Shown one piece after another: positions 26,670 to 34,457 of a stretch of DNA of 64,000 bases. Position numbers and translations under genes: made by a program. Position 1 is the first letter of the stretch. Each line of letters begins with the position of its first letter. This stretch comes from Alphaproteobacteria bacterium (GTDB taxonomy: Bacteria > Pseudomonadota > Alphaproteobacteria > UBA8366 > Aestuariispiraceae), in the NCBI GenBank assembly GCA_024743195.1, contig JANSXE010000003.1, positions 1-64,000 of the forward strand, read 5' to 3'. Below the pieces are notes generated by a model that searched no databases, was not told the DNA's origin, and worked only from the letters and a program-made list of their open reading frames with translations.

Positions 26670-26920
26670 GCCGATGCTGTCGATCGCTTCCGCGCCCGCT
26701 GGCCCAAGGGGCTCGAGGGCCGGCTTCTGGCGTTGGCGATGGAGGACCATTGCCTGCGGGTCCACACCGACGCCGGCGAGGGCGTTATCCTCTGCCGGAT
26801 GTGCGATGCGGAACGCGAGGTGGGGGCGGCCGGCGGGCGGTCCTGATCCTCGAAAACGGTCTGGAAATCCCGGTCGGCCGCAGTTGCGCGGCCGGTTTGC
26901 GGGCGGCGGGCTGGCTTTGA
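26668..26920 (+). pseudogene. Remnant of a LytTR-domain regulator with internal deletion
   Basis: The first frame reads like the start of a LytTR DNA-binding domain: RWPKGLEGRLLALAMEDH, then LRVHTDAGEGVILCRMCDAE, and stops at 26846. A second frame continues with the domain's normal C-terminal end: VLILENGLEIPVGRSC, then AAGLRAAGWL, stopping at 26920. The middle of the domain (about 25-30 residues, normally containing a VHRS.WV.. segment) is missing between them. The N-terminal part is also gone and is replaced by the antisense DUF2306-like remnant. LytTR regulators and small membrane proteins are often neighbours, so both remnants may come from one lost locus. Confidence 0.6.
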
Positions 26921-26938
26921 GGGGGTGGCGCGACCGGT

Positions 26939-27382
26939 CTAGCGGAACCGGTTGACGTTGCCGAACAACTGTTCGAGGAAGGTGAGCTCCCGGCCGGATG
27001 TCGGGGTTTTGCGGTCGGCGTACTCCACCTCGCGCAGATCTTCCTGGGTGTAGGTCACCACGTTCTGAAGCACGCCGTCGGGCGTGAAGTAGAGCGCCAG
27101 AACCTGATGATCGACGATCTCGGGCTCGAGGAACGCCCACTGCTCCGTCTTCTGGCTCATATAGTACCAGACGTCCTGATCGAAGGTTCCGATGGTGGAC
27201 GGCGTGCCCAGAATGTCGCGAACCCGGCTCTTGGTGTCCTGGCCGACGCGGATCTGCTCGATCTGGCTCTCCCGCGGCAGGTTGCCGCGCAGCGCCGTCT
27301 TCGGCTCGCAGGCGCCCAGAAACAGCACGGCGCCGAGTCCGAGCAAGGCCGCCTTGACGACGCGACGGGAGCGATCAGCCAT
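26939..27382 (-). CDS. bamE: Outer membrane protein assembly factor BamE
   Basis: BamE (SmpA/OmlA) is a lipoprotein of the BAM complex that inserts outer-membrane beta-barrels. The 147-residue precursor has a signal peptide ending in the lipobox LFLGAC. The mature domain has QIEQIRVGQDTKSRVRDILGTPSTIGTFDQDVWYYMSQK and LALYFTPDGVLQNVVTYTQED. I prefer the ATG at 27382 (MADRSRR), which places the signal peptide correctly; an ATG ten codons upstream (27412) is possible. It is divergent from the CBP3 gene, a conserved pairing in alphaproteobacteria. Confidence 0.94.
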   Translation of the reverse strand: MADRSRRVVKAALLGLGAVLFLGACEPKTALRGNLPRESQIEQIRVGQDTKSRVRDILGTPSTIGTFDQDVWYYMSQKTEQWAFLEPEIVDHQVLALYFTPDGVLQNVVTYTQEDLREVEYADRKTPTSGRELTFLEQLFGNVNRFR

Positions 27383-27562
27383 CACCTGACATCCATCCTT
27401 CGGGCCGCGCATGATACGCCGCCGCTCCCGTTAGATGCCGCCCGCCGCCGCATTTTTCAAGCGGACTCGCAGGGCGCCGCGATCTCCCGCAGCAAGCGCC
27501 TTACGCATTGAAACCATGCACGCCGCGCGCTAAATCCCGCCGGGAACCCCAGGAGACAGACA

Positions 27563-28180
27563 ATGTTCGCCCGTCTCGCCGCCTATTTCCGTCCGACGCC
27601 GGAGCAGAGGACGGCGGCCGATCTCTATGACGCCATCGTCGCCGCGGCGCGCCAACCGGCGCTCTATCGCGCTGACGGCGCCGCCGTGGCCGACAACGTC
27701 GACGGGCGATTCGACCTGATCGCCCTGCACGCCTTTCTGTTGTTTCAGAGGGTGAGCGGGGTCGAGGGGTGGGGCGCGACCGGCGACGTGCTGGCGAACC
27801 ACATCATGAAGGACATGGACCGCTCCCTGCGCGAGATGGGCGTCGGCGACATGTCCGTCGGCAAGAAGATGAAGAAGCTGGCCCGCGCCTTCTATGGCCG
27901 CCTGGACGCTTATTGGGGCGCGCTCAAGGCGGAGCGGGCCGGCGAGCGGGGCGCGCTCGCCGACGCGTTGGCGCGCAATGTCTATCGCGACGCCGGGCGG
28001 CGCGCCGAGGCGGCGCGCCTCGCCGCCTATGTGCGCGCCCAAATCGCCGCGCTGGCCGAGCAGCCGACGGACGCGCTGATCGCCGGCCGGGTCCGTTTCG
28101 CCGACGCGGACGCCGCGTTCGCCGACGCCGACGCCGGCGCGGCGAGCGGGGCGGCGAGCGGGGCGGGGGCGGAGGCATGA
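27563..28180 (+). CDS. Ubiquinol-cytochrome c chaperone (CBP3) family protein
   Basis: The 205-residue protein matches the CBP3/UQCC1 family needed for cytochrome bc1 assembly. Visible segments are ADLYDAIVAAARQPALYRADGVAD-type N-terminus, FDLIALHAFLLFQRV, VLANHIMKDMDRSLREMGVGDMSVGKKMKKLARAFYGRLDAY and LARNVYRD. The last 25 residues are low-complexity Ala/Asp/Gly/Ser, built partly from a 12-bp duplication (28139-28162). CAGGAGA precedes the ATG. Its stop overlaps the start of the DUF177 gene by ATGA. Confidence 0.92.
   Translation: MFARLAAYFRPTPEQRTAADLYDAIVAAARQPALYRADGAAVADNVDGRFDLIALHAFLLFQRVSGVEGWGATGDVLANHIMKDMDRSLREMGVGDMSVGKKMKKLARAFYGRLDAYWGALKAERAGERGALADALARNVYRDAGRRAEAARLAAYVRAQIAALAEQPTDALIAGRVRFADADAAFADADAGAASGAASGAGAEA
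28139..28162 (+). repeat. 12-bp tandem duplication in CBP3 gene
   Basis: GCGGCGAGCGGG is repeated in frame, encoding Ala-Ala-Ser-Gly twice near the C-terminus. Confidence 0.9.
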
Positions 28181-28755
28181 GCGAGCCCGTCGACATCGAC
28201 CGCCCGCCGGAGTTTTCCGCCCCCGTCCGGGCGGATGACGTGCCGCACGGCGGCAAGACCCTTCGTCTCGTCGCCGACGCGGACGCACGGCGTGCGGTCG
28301 CGGAGCGGCTCGACCTCGTCGCGCTCGAAACGCTCGAGGGCGAGGTCCTGCTGAAGCCTATTGCGGGCGGCCCCATGCTCATGGCGCGCGGGACCGTGCG
28401 CGCGCGCTTCACCCAGCGGTGCGTCGTGACGCTCGACCCCGTCGAGGGCGCGCTTGAGGAGCGTTTCGAGGTCGAGTTCGGCCCGCCCGAGCCGGACAGC
28501 CTCGAGGAGACGGAGCGCGAGTTCACGCTCGACGAACCCGACCCGCCGGAGCCGATCCGGGACGGGAGGCTCGATCTGGGCGAGTTGCTGGTGCAGCAGG
28601 TCGCGTTGGCGCTCGACCCGTTCCCGCGCAAGCCGGGCGTGGACCTGGAGCGGGCGCTTGCCGACGCTCCGAATGGGCGCGCGGAGGCGGTGGAGCAGGA
28701 CGCGCCGACCGGTCCCTTCGCGGCGCTCGCCAAGCTCAAGCGGGGCGAGGGATAG
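28177..28755 (+). CDS. DUF177 (YceD-like) protein
   Basis: The 192-residue acidic protein is of the DUF177/YceD family, which is coupled to rpmF across bacteria and implicated in 23S rRNA or large-subunit assembly. The core motif is the RARFTQRCVVTLDPVEGALEERFEVEFGP stretch, followed by an acidic region and DGRLDLGELLVQQVALALDPFPRKPG. It ends with a short basic region. Its ATG overlaps the upstream stop (ATGA), implying translational coupling with the CBP3 gene. rpmF follows 179 bp downstream. Confidence 0.92.
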   Translation: MSEPVDIDRPPEFSAPVRADDVPHGGKTLRLVADADARRAVAERLDLVALETLEGEVLLKPIAGGPMLMARGTVRARFTQRCVVTLDPVEGALEERFEVEFGPPEPDSLEETEREFTLDEPDPPEPIRDGRLDLGELLVQQVALALDPFPRKPGVDLERALADAPNGRAEAVEQDAPTGPFAALAKLKRGEG

Positions 28756-28794
28756 CGGGCGCCGCGAGACCGGCGGGGCGAACCGCCTTGCGGC

Positions 28795-28822
28795 TTGCCC
28801 AGCCGGGGCAAAAACGTTATGT
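28795..28822 (+). promoter_or_regulatory. rpmF: Candidate rpmF promoter
   Basis: TTGCCC and TTATGT are spaced by 16 bp in the gap between the DUF177 gene and rpmF. The match to sigma-70 is moderate. Confidence 0.35.
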
Positions 28823-28838
28823 AACCGCCGGTTTGGCG

Positions 28839-28860
28839 GGCGGCCGCACTGGCGGCCGCC
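28839..28860 (+). other. Perfect hairpin in rpmF leader
   Basis: GGCGGCCGC and GCGGCCGCC form a 9-bp stem with a 4-nt loop about 75 nt before rpmF. There is no T-tract. It overlaps an alternative small hairpin (CCGCC...GGCGG) just upstream, so two structures may compete. Confidence 0.55.
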
Positions 28861-28934
28861 TCCATTATGTGGACCCTACGCCGGGCGAACGGGCCGACAG
28901 ACGCCCCGCCGGCTGAACTCGAAAGTCGAGAGTC

Positions 28935-29120
28935 ATGGCCGTTCCGAAACGTAAAGTCACGAAATCGCGCCGCGGAAACCGCCGGTCGCACGACGCGCTG
29001 TCGACGCCGACCTATCGCGAGGACCAGACCACCGGCGAGCTCGTTCGGCCGCACCATGTCGATCTGAAGACCGGCATGTATCGGGGCCGTCAGGTGCTCG
29101 AGCCGAAAGACAGCTTCTAA
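28935..29120 (+). CDS. rpmF: 50S ribosomal protein L32
   Basis: The 61-residue basic protein begins [20 protein letters not shown], the standard bacterial L32 N-terminus. It ends with [16 protein letters not shown]. It has no cysteines and so is the zinc-free (C-minus) form, which is usual in alphaproteobacteria. It starts the conserved rpmF-plsX-fabH-ihfA run. Strong GC hairpins lie on both sides. Confidence 0.98.
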   Translation: MAVPKRKVTKSRRGNRRSHDALSTPTYREDQTTGELVRPHHVDLKTGMYRGRQVLEPKDSF

Positions 29121-29130
29121 GCCGGACGGC

Positions 29131-29153
29131 GGCGGCCGTCGTGGACGGCCGCC
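29131..29153 (+). terminator. Terminator-like hairpin after rpmF
   Basis: GGCGGCCGTC and GACGGCCGCC form a perfect 10-bp stem with a GTG loop, 10 bp after the rpmF stop. No T-tract follows. It may be a partial terminator or an mRNA-stabilising stem between rpmF and plsX. Confidence 0.55.
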
Positions 29154-29271
29154 CTCGCGTCTCGCCACGGACGTTCGAGGCCGGCCGGGTCCATATCTGG
29201 GCCCGGCTGCGCTCTTTCGGGGGTCGCTCGGCGCGGGCCAGCGGGGCCGATAACGCGGAAAGGCGGAAGTC

Positions 29272-30303
29272 TTGGCCGATGGGCTGACCATAGCGCTCGA
29301 CGGGATGGGCGGCGACAACGCGCCCGATGCGATCGTGCGCGGCGCAGCGATCGCGCGCGAGCGGATGCCGCAGCTCCGCTATCTGATCTATGGCGACGAA
29401 TCGCGGCTGCGCCCGCTGCTCGACGCCGAACCGGTTCTGAAGGATGTCGTCGATCTGCGCCATACGGACCAGGTCGTCGCCAACACCGACAAACCGTCGG
29501 CGGCGCTGCGCACCGGCAAGCGATCGAGCATGCGCCTGGCGATCGACGCGGTGCAGGCGGACGAGGCGGCCTGCGCCGTCTCCGCCGGCAACACCGGCGC
29601 TTTGATGGCGATGGCGATGTTCGGCCTGCGCACCATCGCCGGGGTCGAGCGGCCGGCGATCTGTTCCTTTTTCCCGACGGAGCGCGGCGAGACCTGCATG
29701 CTCGACCTCGGGGCCAACGTCGCCTGCGATGCGGACAATCTGGTTCAGTTCGCGGTGATGGGCGAGGCCTTCGCGCGCACCGCGATGGGGATCGACAAGC
29801 CCACCGTCGGCCTGCTGAACGTCGGCGTCGAGGATCTGAAGGGCAAGGATGAGGTGAAGCTGGCCGCGTCGTCGTTGCGCGCCAGCGACCTTCCGATCGA
29901 ATTCAAGGGCTTCGTGGAAGGCGACGACATCGCCCGCGGCACCGTGGACGTGGTGGTGACCGACGGCTTCACCGGCAACATCGCGCTGAAGACGGCGGAG
30001 GGCACCTCGCGCCTGATCAGCGCCTTCCTGCGCGAAGCCTTCCAGTCCAGCCTGAGCGCCAAGATCGGCTATCTCTTCGCGCGGCGCGCGATGCAGAAGC
30101 TGAAGCTTCGGGTCGATCCGCGGCGCTATAACGGCGCGGTCTTGCTGGGCCTGAACGGAATCGTGGTAAAGAGCCACGGCGGGACCGACGCGCTCGGCTT
30201 CGCCAATGCCATCGGCGTGGCCTACGACATGGCGACGCACGGGTTCATCGCCAAGATGAAGCAGGATTTCGAGCGGCTGCGCGCGCCCGACAGCGGCGCC
30301 TGA
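29272..30303 (+). CDS. plsX: Phosphate acyltransferase PlsX
   Basis: PlsX makes acyl-phosphate from acyl-ACP for phospholipid synthesis. The 343-residue protein has IALDGMGGDNAPDAIVRGA, CAVSAGNTGALMAMAMFGLRTI, CMLDLGANVACDADNL, VTDGFTGNIALKTAEGTSRLI and GGTDALGFANAIGVAYDM. The start is a TTG, with AAAGGCGGAAG upstream. It is 151 bp after rpmF and 57 bp before fabH, the conserved alphaproteobacterial order. Confidence 0.97.
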   Translation: MADGLTIALDGMGGDNAPDAIVRGAAIARERMPQLRYLIYGDESRLRPLLDAEPVLKDVVDLRHTDQVVANTDKPSAALRTGKRSSMRLAIDAVQADEAACAVSAGNTGALMAMAMFGLRTIAGVERPAICSFFPTERGETCMLDLGANVACDADNLVQFAVMGEAFARTAMGIDKPTVGLLNVGVEDLKGKDEVKLAASSLRASDLPIEFKGFVEGDDIARGTVDVVVTDGFTGNIALKTAEGTSRLISAFLREAFQSSLSAKIGYLFARRAMQKLKLRVDPRRYNGAVLLGLNGIVVKSHGGTDALGFANAIGVAYDMATHGFIAKMKQDFERLRAPDSGA

Positions 30304-30360
30304 CCGGCCGCCCGTCCGGGCGACGAGGCGGCGCCTCCGCGCCGCAACATGGGGTGAAAG

Positions 30361-31335
30361 ATGCCGCTTCGAAGCGTGGTCAAAGGGGTCGGCGCCTATC
30401 TGCCGGAGCGCGTGCTGACCAACGACGATCTCGCCCGGATGGTCGACACCAACGACGAATGGATTCGCCAGCGCACCGGCATCGCGCGGCGCCACATCGC
30501 CGCGAAGGACGAACTCACCTCCGATCTGGGCCGCAAGGCGGCGCTGGCCGCCCTGGATAACGCCGGCGCGTCCGTCGACGAGATCGACCTGATCGTCATG
30601 GCGACCACGACGCCGGACAACACCTTTCCCGCCACCGCGACGCGGCTGCAGGCCAAGCTGGGCGTGACCCGGGGCGCGGCGTTCGACGTGCAGGCGGTCT
30701 GCACCGGCTTCCTCTACGCGCTGGCCCAGGCGGACAATATGCTGCGGCTCGGCCAGGCGCGCTGCGCGCTGGTCGTGGGCGCGGAGATCTACAGCCGCAT
30801 CCTCGACTGGGAGGACCGCTCGACCTGCGTGCTGTTCGGCGACGGCGCCGGCGCCGTGGTGCTGAAGGCCGAAGCGGTCGGCGACGGCGCCGACGAGCGC
30901 GGCGTGCTCAGCACGACCCTCGGCGCGGACGGGCGCTTCTACGACGCGCTCTATGTCGACGGCGGGCCGGCCAGCACGGGCTCGGCCGGGTTCGTGCGCA
31001 TGCAGGGGCAGGAGGTCTTCCGCCACGCCGTCAAGCGGATGAGCGAGTCGGTGGAGCGCGCGCTGGCCGACGCCGGCCTCTCGCTGTCGGACTTGGATTG
31101 GCTGATCCCGCATCAGGCGAACAGCCGCATCATCGACAAGGTGGGGGCCAGGCTGGGGCTGACGCCCGACCAGGTCGTCGTCACCGTCGAAGAGCACGCC
31201 AACACCTCGGCGGCCACGATCCCCCTGGCGCTCACCCATGGCGTGCAGCGCCAGCTGTTCAAACCGGGCGACCTTTTGGGCCTTACCGCCATGGGCGGCG
31301 GCTTCACCTGGGGCGCGGCGGTGATTCGCTGGTAA
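30361..31335 (+). CDS. fabH: Beta-ketoacyl-ACP synthase III
   Basis: FabH starts fatty-acid chains by condensing acetyl-CoA with malonyl-ACP. The 324-residue protein carries the catalytic triad Cys114 ([11 protein letters not shown]), His251 (PHQANSRI) and Asn281 ([13 protein letters not shown]). [18 protein letters not shown] and the terminal [14 protein letters not shown] are also standard. It is the third gene of the rpmF-plsX-fabH set. Confidence 0.97.
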   Translation: MPLRSVVKGVGAYLPERVLTNDDLARMVDTNDEWIRQRTGIARRHIAAKDELTSDLGRKAALAALDNAGASVDEIDLIVMATTTPDNTFPATATRLQAKLGVTRGAAFDVQAVCTGFLYALAQADNMLRLGQARCALVVGAEIYSRILDWEDRSTCVLFGDGAGAVVLKAEAVGDGADERGVLSTTLGADGRFYDALYVDGGPASTGSAGFVRMQGQEVFRHAVKRMSESVERALADAGLSLSDLDWLIPHQANSRIIDKVGARLGLTPDQVVVTVEEHANTSAATIPLALTHGVQRQLFKPGDLLGLTAMGGGFTWGAAVIRW

Positions 31336-31362
31336 GCCCGAGGGCGATCCCCAGCTTGCCGA

Positions 31363-31391
31363 TTGACGCCCTTCCGGGGCGGCGCTACCGT
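31363..31391 (+). promoter_or_regulatory. ihfA: Candidate ihfA promoter
   Basis: TTGACG and TACCGT are separated by 17 bp in the fabH-ihfA gap, about 58 bp upstream of the ihfA ATG. This is a good -35 and a moderate -10. Confidence 0.45.
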
Positions 31392-31448
31392 ACCGCGTCG
31401 AGCGTTGCGAAATCTGTAACCTCGCGAAATCACTGGGGGAGTCGCGCC

Positions 31449-31739
31449 ATGGCGGGCAAGACCATGACCCGCGCCGAGTTGGCGGAGGCCGTCTATCAGG
31501 AAGTGGGCCTGTCGCGCAACGACTCGGCTGCGCTGGTGGAGACGGTTCTGGGAGAGGTGTCGGACGCGCTGGTCGGCGGGGAGACCGTCAAGATTTCCTC
31601 CTTCGGCAGCTTTTCGGTCCGCCAGAAGGGCGAGCGCATCGGCCGCAACCCGAAGACGGGCGAGGAAGTGCCGATCCTGCCGCGTCGCGTGCTCGTCTTC
31701 CGGCCGAGCCACGTTCTCAAGGACCGCATCAACCAGTGA
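31449..31739 (+). CDS. ihfA: Integration host factor subunit alpha
   Basis: IHF-alpha pairs with IHF-beta to bend DNA. The 96-residue protein has the HU/IHF signature [34 protein letters not shown] and the alpha-subunit features [22 protein letters not shown] and [24 protein letters not shown] lies upstream of the ATG. An 11-bp unit containing its stop codon is present three times at the 3' end. Confidence 0.96.
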   Translation: MAGKTMTRAELAEAVYQEVGLSRNDSAALVETVLGEVSDALVGGETVKISSFGSFSVRQKGERIGRNPKTGEEVPILPRRVLVFRPSHVLKDRINQ

Positions 31740-31766
31740 TCCGGCAGTGATCCGGCAGTGATTCCG
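31734..31766. repeat. 11-bp tandem repeat across ihfA stop codon
   Basis: CAGTGATCCGG occurs three times (third with one insertion). The first copy holds the ihfA TGA stop codon. Confidence 0.9.
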
Positions 31767-31809
31767 GCGTCATGCGGCGCCGACGGCTCCGCAGACCCTG
31801 TTGAGGCTC

Positions 31810-32469
31810 ATGATCGATTCCGAGCAACCGTCAGCCGTACCCTCCGCCGCGCCCTCCGCCGTCCCGTCGGAAGGCCGCGAGAAGTCCGCCGACGCATTCC
31901 GGACGATCAGCGAGGTGGCGGAGGAGCTCGACGTCCCTCAGCACGTGCTGCGTTTCTGGGAGACGAAGTTCGCCCAGGTGAAGCCGATGAAGCGGGCCGG
32001 CGGGCGACGCTACTACCGACCCGACGACGTGACCCTGCTTCGGCGCATCCGAGATCTGCTCTACAGCGAGGGGTTCACCATTCGGGGCGTTCAGAAGCTG
32101 CTGCGCGAGAACGGGGTGCGCGCCTTGATCGACGCGTCGGCGCCCGCCGCGGCCGGCGCCGCCGCCCGTCCCGACGGGCCGCCCGAGGCGGGCCTGCGCG
32201 CCCCGCCGCAGGGCGCCGCCCCCGAGCCTGCATCCGAGGTCCGATCCGATGAGGCCCGGACGTCTGCCGGGTCCCAAGTCGAGGCCAACGCGTCCGAATC
32301 CCCCGGATCCGAGGCCCCGCCGTCTCAGGCTGCGGCGGTCGCCGCGGGCGGTTCGGCGTCGCCTCCCGAGCGCTTGGCGGGGGAGGCGCGAGTCCGGCTG
32401 GAGACCGTGCGTCGCCGGCTGCTTCAGTTGCGCGAGGCTGTGGCGGAAGGTCCGGACGGCGCTGCATAG
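31810..32469 (+). CDS. MerR-family transcriptional regulator
   Basis: The 219-residue protein has a MerR-type winged helix at residues about 33-105: [63 protein letters not shown]. It is flanked by disordered Pro/Ala/Ser-rich arms of about 30 and 90 residues and a short C-terminal helix ([18 protein letters not shown]) that may dimerise. This merR gene follows ihfA in many alphaproteobacteria; its regulon is largely unknown. The ATG at 31810 is preferred over a TTG at 31801. Its last 46 nt overlap the end of the convergent araC-type gene. Confidence 0.9.
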   Translation: MIDSEQPSAVPSAAPSAVPSEGREKSADAFRTISEVAEELDVPQHVLRFWETKFAQVKPMKRAGGRRYYRPDDVTLLRRIRDLLYSEGFTIRGVQKLLRENGVRALIDASAPAAAGAAARPDGPPEAGLRAPPQGAAPEPASEVRSDEARTSAGSQVEANASESPGSEAPPSQAAAVAAGGSASPPERLAGEARVRLETVRRRLLQLREAVAEGPDGAA

Positions 32470-33293
32470 CCCGCCGAACCGCAGGCGCCCGCGTAGGCGC
32501 CCGCGTAGGCGCCTGGGGGATAGCCGAAGCAGGCCGTGAAGGCCCGGGTCATATGGCTCTGATCGGCGAAGCCGGCGTCCGCGGCGGCCTGCGCCAAACC
32601 GGTCCCGCCGCGGATCAGGGCGCGCGCGAGGCTGAGGCGACGCTGCATCAGATAGGCGTGCGGCGTCAGGCCGGTTTCCCGCTTGAAGGCGCGGATCATC
32701 TGGAATTGGCTGAGACCCGCCGCCTCGGAGAGGCGCGCGAGGGTGAGGGGCTCTCCCGGCGCGTCGTCGATCACCTGTCGGGCGCGGAGCGCGCGGGGCG
32801 CGCGTCTGACGACGGCTGGCCGCGCCGGGCGGATCAGCCGATCGACGAGGTGCAGCGCCGCTTCGGCCGCGGCCATGCGCGCGACATCGCTCGCCGCGGC
32901 CGTCTCCAGCCGCAACAGGCGCAGCGTCAGCGCGCGCACCGGCGCCTCGCCGACGACGGGCCGCTCGAATTCGAAGCGCGCGGGCGCCTCGCCGCGCAGG
33001 TCCTCGATCAGCGCCGCCGCGTCCTCCGGGCGAAAGAACAGCATGCGCCAGCTTCGTCCCGCATGGGTGACCGGGCGGCCGTCATGCACCTCGCCGGGAT
33101 TGACGGTGATGACGTCGCCGGCGCCCGCCTCGACAGGCCCGCGCCCGCTCCAGGACGCCTGGCCGCCATTCAGGATCAGGCCGATCCCGAACTCGTCGTG
33201 ATGGTGGCGCGCGTAGCGCCGCGTCGAGCGCGATGCGACGGCGTAGGCGGCGACGCCCTGGGTGGGCCGGATACGCACCGTGTGATCGGACAC
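32424..33293 (-). CDS. AraC-family transcriptional regulator
   Basis: The 289-residue protein has an N-terminal cupin sensor domain with [21 protein letters not shown] and [15 protein letters not shown]-terminal double helix-turn-helix follows, with [39 protein letters not shown] and [31 protein letters not shown]. It is divergent from a LysE-type exporter, a pairing in which the regulator usually controls the exporter. After the second HTH the protein carries an extra low-complexity tail (AYAG repeats) that runs 46 nt into the merR gene. A normal end would lie near PPGAY, so the tail may come from duplication of a 12-bp unit. Confidence 0.92.
   Translation of the reverse strand: MSDHTVRIRPTQGVAAYAVASRSTRRYARHHHDEFGIGLILNGGQASWSGRGPVEAGAGDVITVNPGEVHDGRPVTHAGRSWRMLFFRPEDAAALIEDLRGEAPARFEFERPVVGEAPVRALTLRLLRLETAAASDVARMAAAEAALHLVDRLIRPARPAVVRRAPRALRARQVIDDAPGEPLTLARLSEAAGLSQFQMIRAFKRETGLTPHAYLMQRRLSLARALIRGGTGLAQAAADAGFADQSHMTRAFTACFGYPPGAYAGAYAGACGSAGYAAPSGPSATASRN
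32483..32513. repeat. 12-bp tandem repeat at the end of the araC-type gene
   Basis: AGGCGCCCGCGT is present twice, with a partial third copy. On the minus strand it encodes repeated Ala-Tyr-Ala-Gly. Confidence 0.9.
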
Positions 33294-33477
33294 CGGCTCC
33301 TCCGCGGCGGGTCGGCCCGATGCGGCCGGGTGGCGGATCGGGGTGGATCGCGTCCGTCAGACTAACCGCTCGCTTGCGGCGCGCCAACGCCCGGCGGACC
33401 GCAATTCCGTTCAAGGCGCGCCGCCGCGGCTCTGCTATTGGCGTTGGGCGCGCTTCATCCAACGGGAGACGATTGCG

Positions 33478-34089
33478 GTGAGTCCGGATTTTCTGGCGAC
33501 TTCCTTCCTCGTCGTCCTCATGCCGGGGACAGGCGTGCTCTATACGGTGAGCGTGGCGCTGGGGCGCGGCTTTCCGGCCTATGGGGTCGCGGCGGCGGGC
33601 TGCACGCTCGGGATCACGCCGCACATCGCGCTCAGCCTGTCGGGGGCGGCCGCGGTGCTGGCCGCCGATCCGGTCGCCTTCACGGCGCTTAAGGTCCTGG
33701 GCGTTTGCTATCTGCTCTACATGGCGGTCAGCGCGCTGCGCGCGACCGGCTCGCTGCAGGTCGCGCCGCGCGCCGAGGCTGCGGCGGCCGTGCGCACGGT
33801 CGCGGACGGGGTCTTCCTCAACCTCCTGAACCCGAAGCTCAGCGTCTTCTTCCTCGCCTTCCTGCCGCAATTCGTCGATCCGTCCGCATCGGGCGCGCTG
33901 CAGCAAATGGCGCTGTTGAGCGCGGTCTTCATGGCCATGACCTTCCTCGTGTTCTGCGTCTACGGGGCGGCGGCGGACTGGACGCGGCGGCGGCTTTTGG
34001 GCGACGGGCGGGCCATGACGGCGTTGCGCTGGCTGTTCGCCGCCGCCTTCGCGGGGCTTGCGGTGCGCCTCGCGACGGCCTCGCTCTAA
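33478..34089 (+). CDS. LysE-family exporter
   Basis: The 203-residue membrane protein is of the LysE/RhtB family of amino-acid and metabolite exporters. It shows FLVVLMPGTGVLYTVSVALGRG near the N-terminus, AFTALKVLGVCYLLYMAVSALR, and the family motif FLNLLNPKLSVFFLAFLPQFV. About six hydrophobic helices are seen. The start is a GTG at 33478 with GGGAGA upstream; the upstream frame is non-conserved. The divergent AraC-type gene is the likely regulator. The substrate is unknown. Confidence 0.92.
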   Translation: MSPDFLATSFLVVLMPGTGVLYTVSVALGRGFPAYGVAAAGCTLGITPHIALSLSGAAAVLAADPVAFTALKVLGVCYLLYMAVSALRATGSLQVAPRAEAAAAVRTVADGVFLNLLNPKLSVFFLAFLPQFVDPSASGALQQMALLSAVFMAMTFLVFCVYGAAADWTRRRLLGDGRAMTALRWLFAAAFAGLAVRLATASL

Positions 34090-34214
34090 GCGGGTCGGGC
34101 GACGCCTTTCCCCGGTTGCCAGCGCCGGTCAATCCGCCTAGATTGCGCGCCGTTCGGGCCGGGCTCCGGAACGCGCTCCTCTGGGCGCGCCGCCGCCGAC
34201 CCCGACGCGATCTA

Positions 34215-34291
34215 CGGAGCGTAGCGCAGCCTGGTAGCGCACTTGTCTGGGGGACAAGGGGTCGTAGGTTCAAATCCTGCCGCTCCGACCA
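34215..34291 (+). tRNA. tRNA-Pro (GGG)
   Basis: The 77-nt gene folds as a standard cloverleaf. The acceptor arms CGGAGCG/CGCTCCG form 7 bp and CCA is encoded at 34289-34291. The D-arm region is GTAGCGCAGCCTGGTAGCGC. The anticodon arm CTTGT-CTGGGGG-ACAAG gives anticodon GGG, and the T-arm has GGTTCAAATCC. The 5' C is typical of bacterial tRNA-Pro. A terminator follows directly. The tRNA reads the CCC (and CCU) proline codons. Confidence 0.97.
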
Positions 34292-34297
34292 TTCTCG

Positions 34298-34327
34298 AAG
34301 GCCCGGCCACCGCGCCGGGCCTTTTTG
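34298..34327 (+). terminator. Intrinsic terminator of tRNA-Pro
   Basis: A 10-bp stem AAGGCCCGGC / GCCGGGCCTT with a 6-nt loop is followed by a T-run. It lies 6 bp after the CCA end. Confidence 0.9.
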
Positions 34328-34358
34328 CGCTCGGCGCCCGGGTCACCTGGAAGGTTCA

Positions 34359-34373
34359 TGCTGCGCTGCAGCA
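34359..34373 (+). promoter_or_regulatory. TGCTGC-N3-GCAGCA palindrome (PhaR-type operator candidate)
   Basis: A perfect 6-bp inverted repeat with a 3-nt spacer contains CTGC-N3-GCAG, the pattern described for PhaR, the polyhydroxyalkanoate-responsive repressor of alphaproteobacteria. It lies just upstream of a candidate promoter for the methyltransferase gene. The regulator assignment is inference. Confidence 0.45.
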
Positions 34374-34379
34374 CAAACC

Positions 34380-34407
34380 TTGCGATGCGTCGCTAAATCG
34401 ATAGTAT
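34380..34407 (+). promoter_or_regulatory. Candidate promoter of the methyltransferase gene
   Basis: TTGCGA and TAGTAT are separated by 16 bp in an AT-richer stretch, 50 bp upstream of the start codon. Confidence 0.45.
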
Positions 34408-34457
34408 GCTCCCCTCGTAAGTCGCAATTTGGAAAATTGGAATGGAAAGGAGCCGTG

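Noticed and set aside
34090-34214. tRNA-Pro as an integration site (attB) with a nearby island
   Set aside because: No integrase, no repeated tRNA 3' end and no composition shift are visible downstream.
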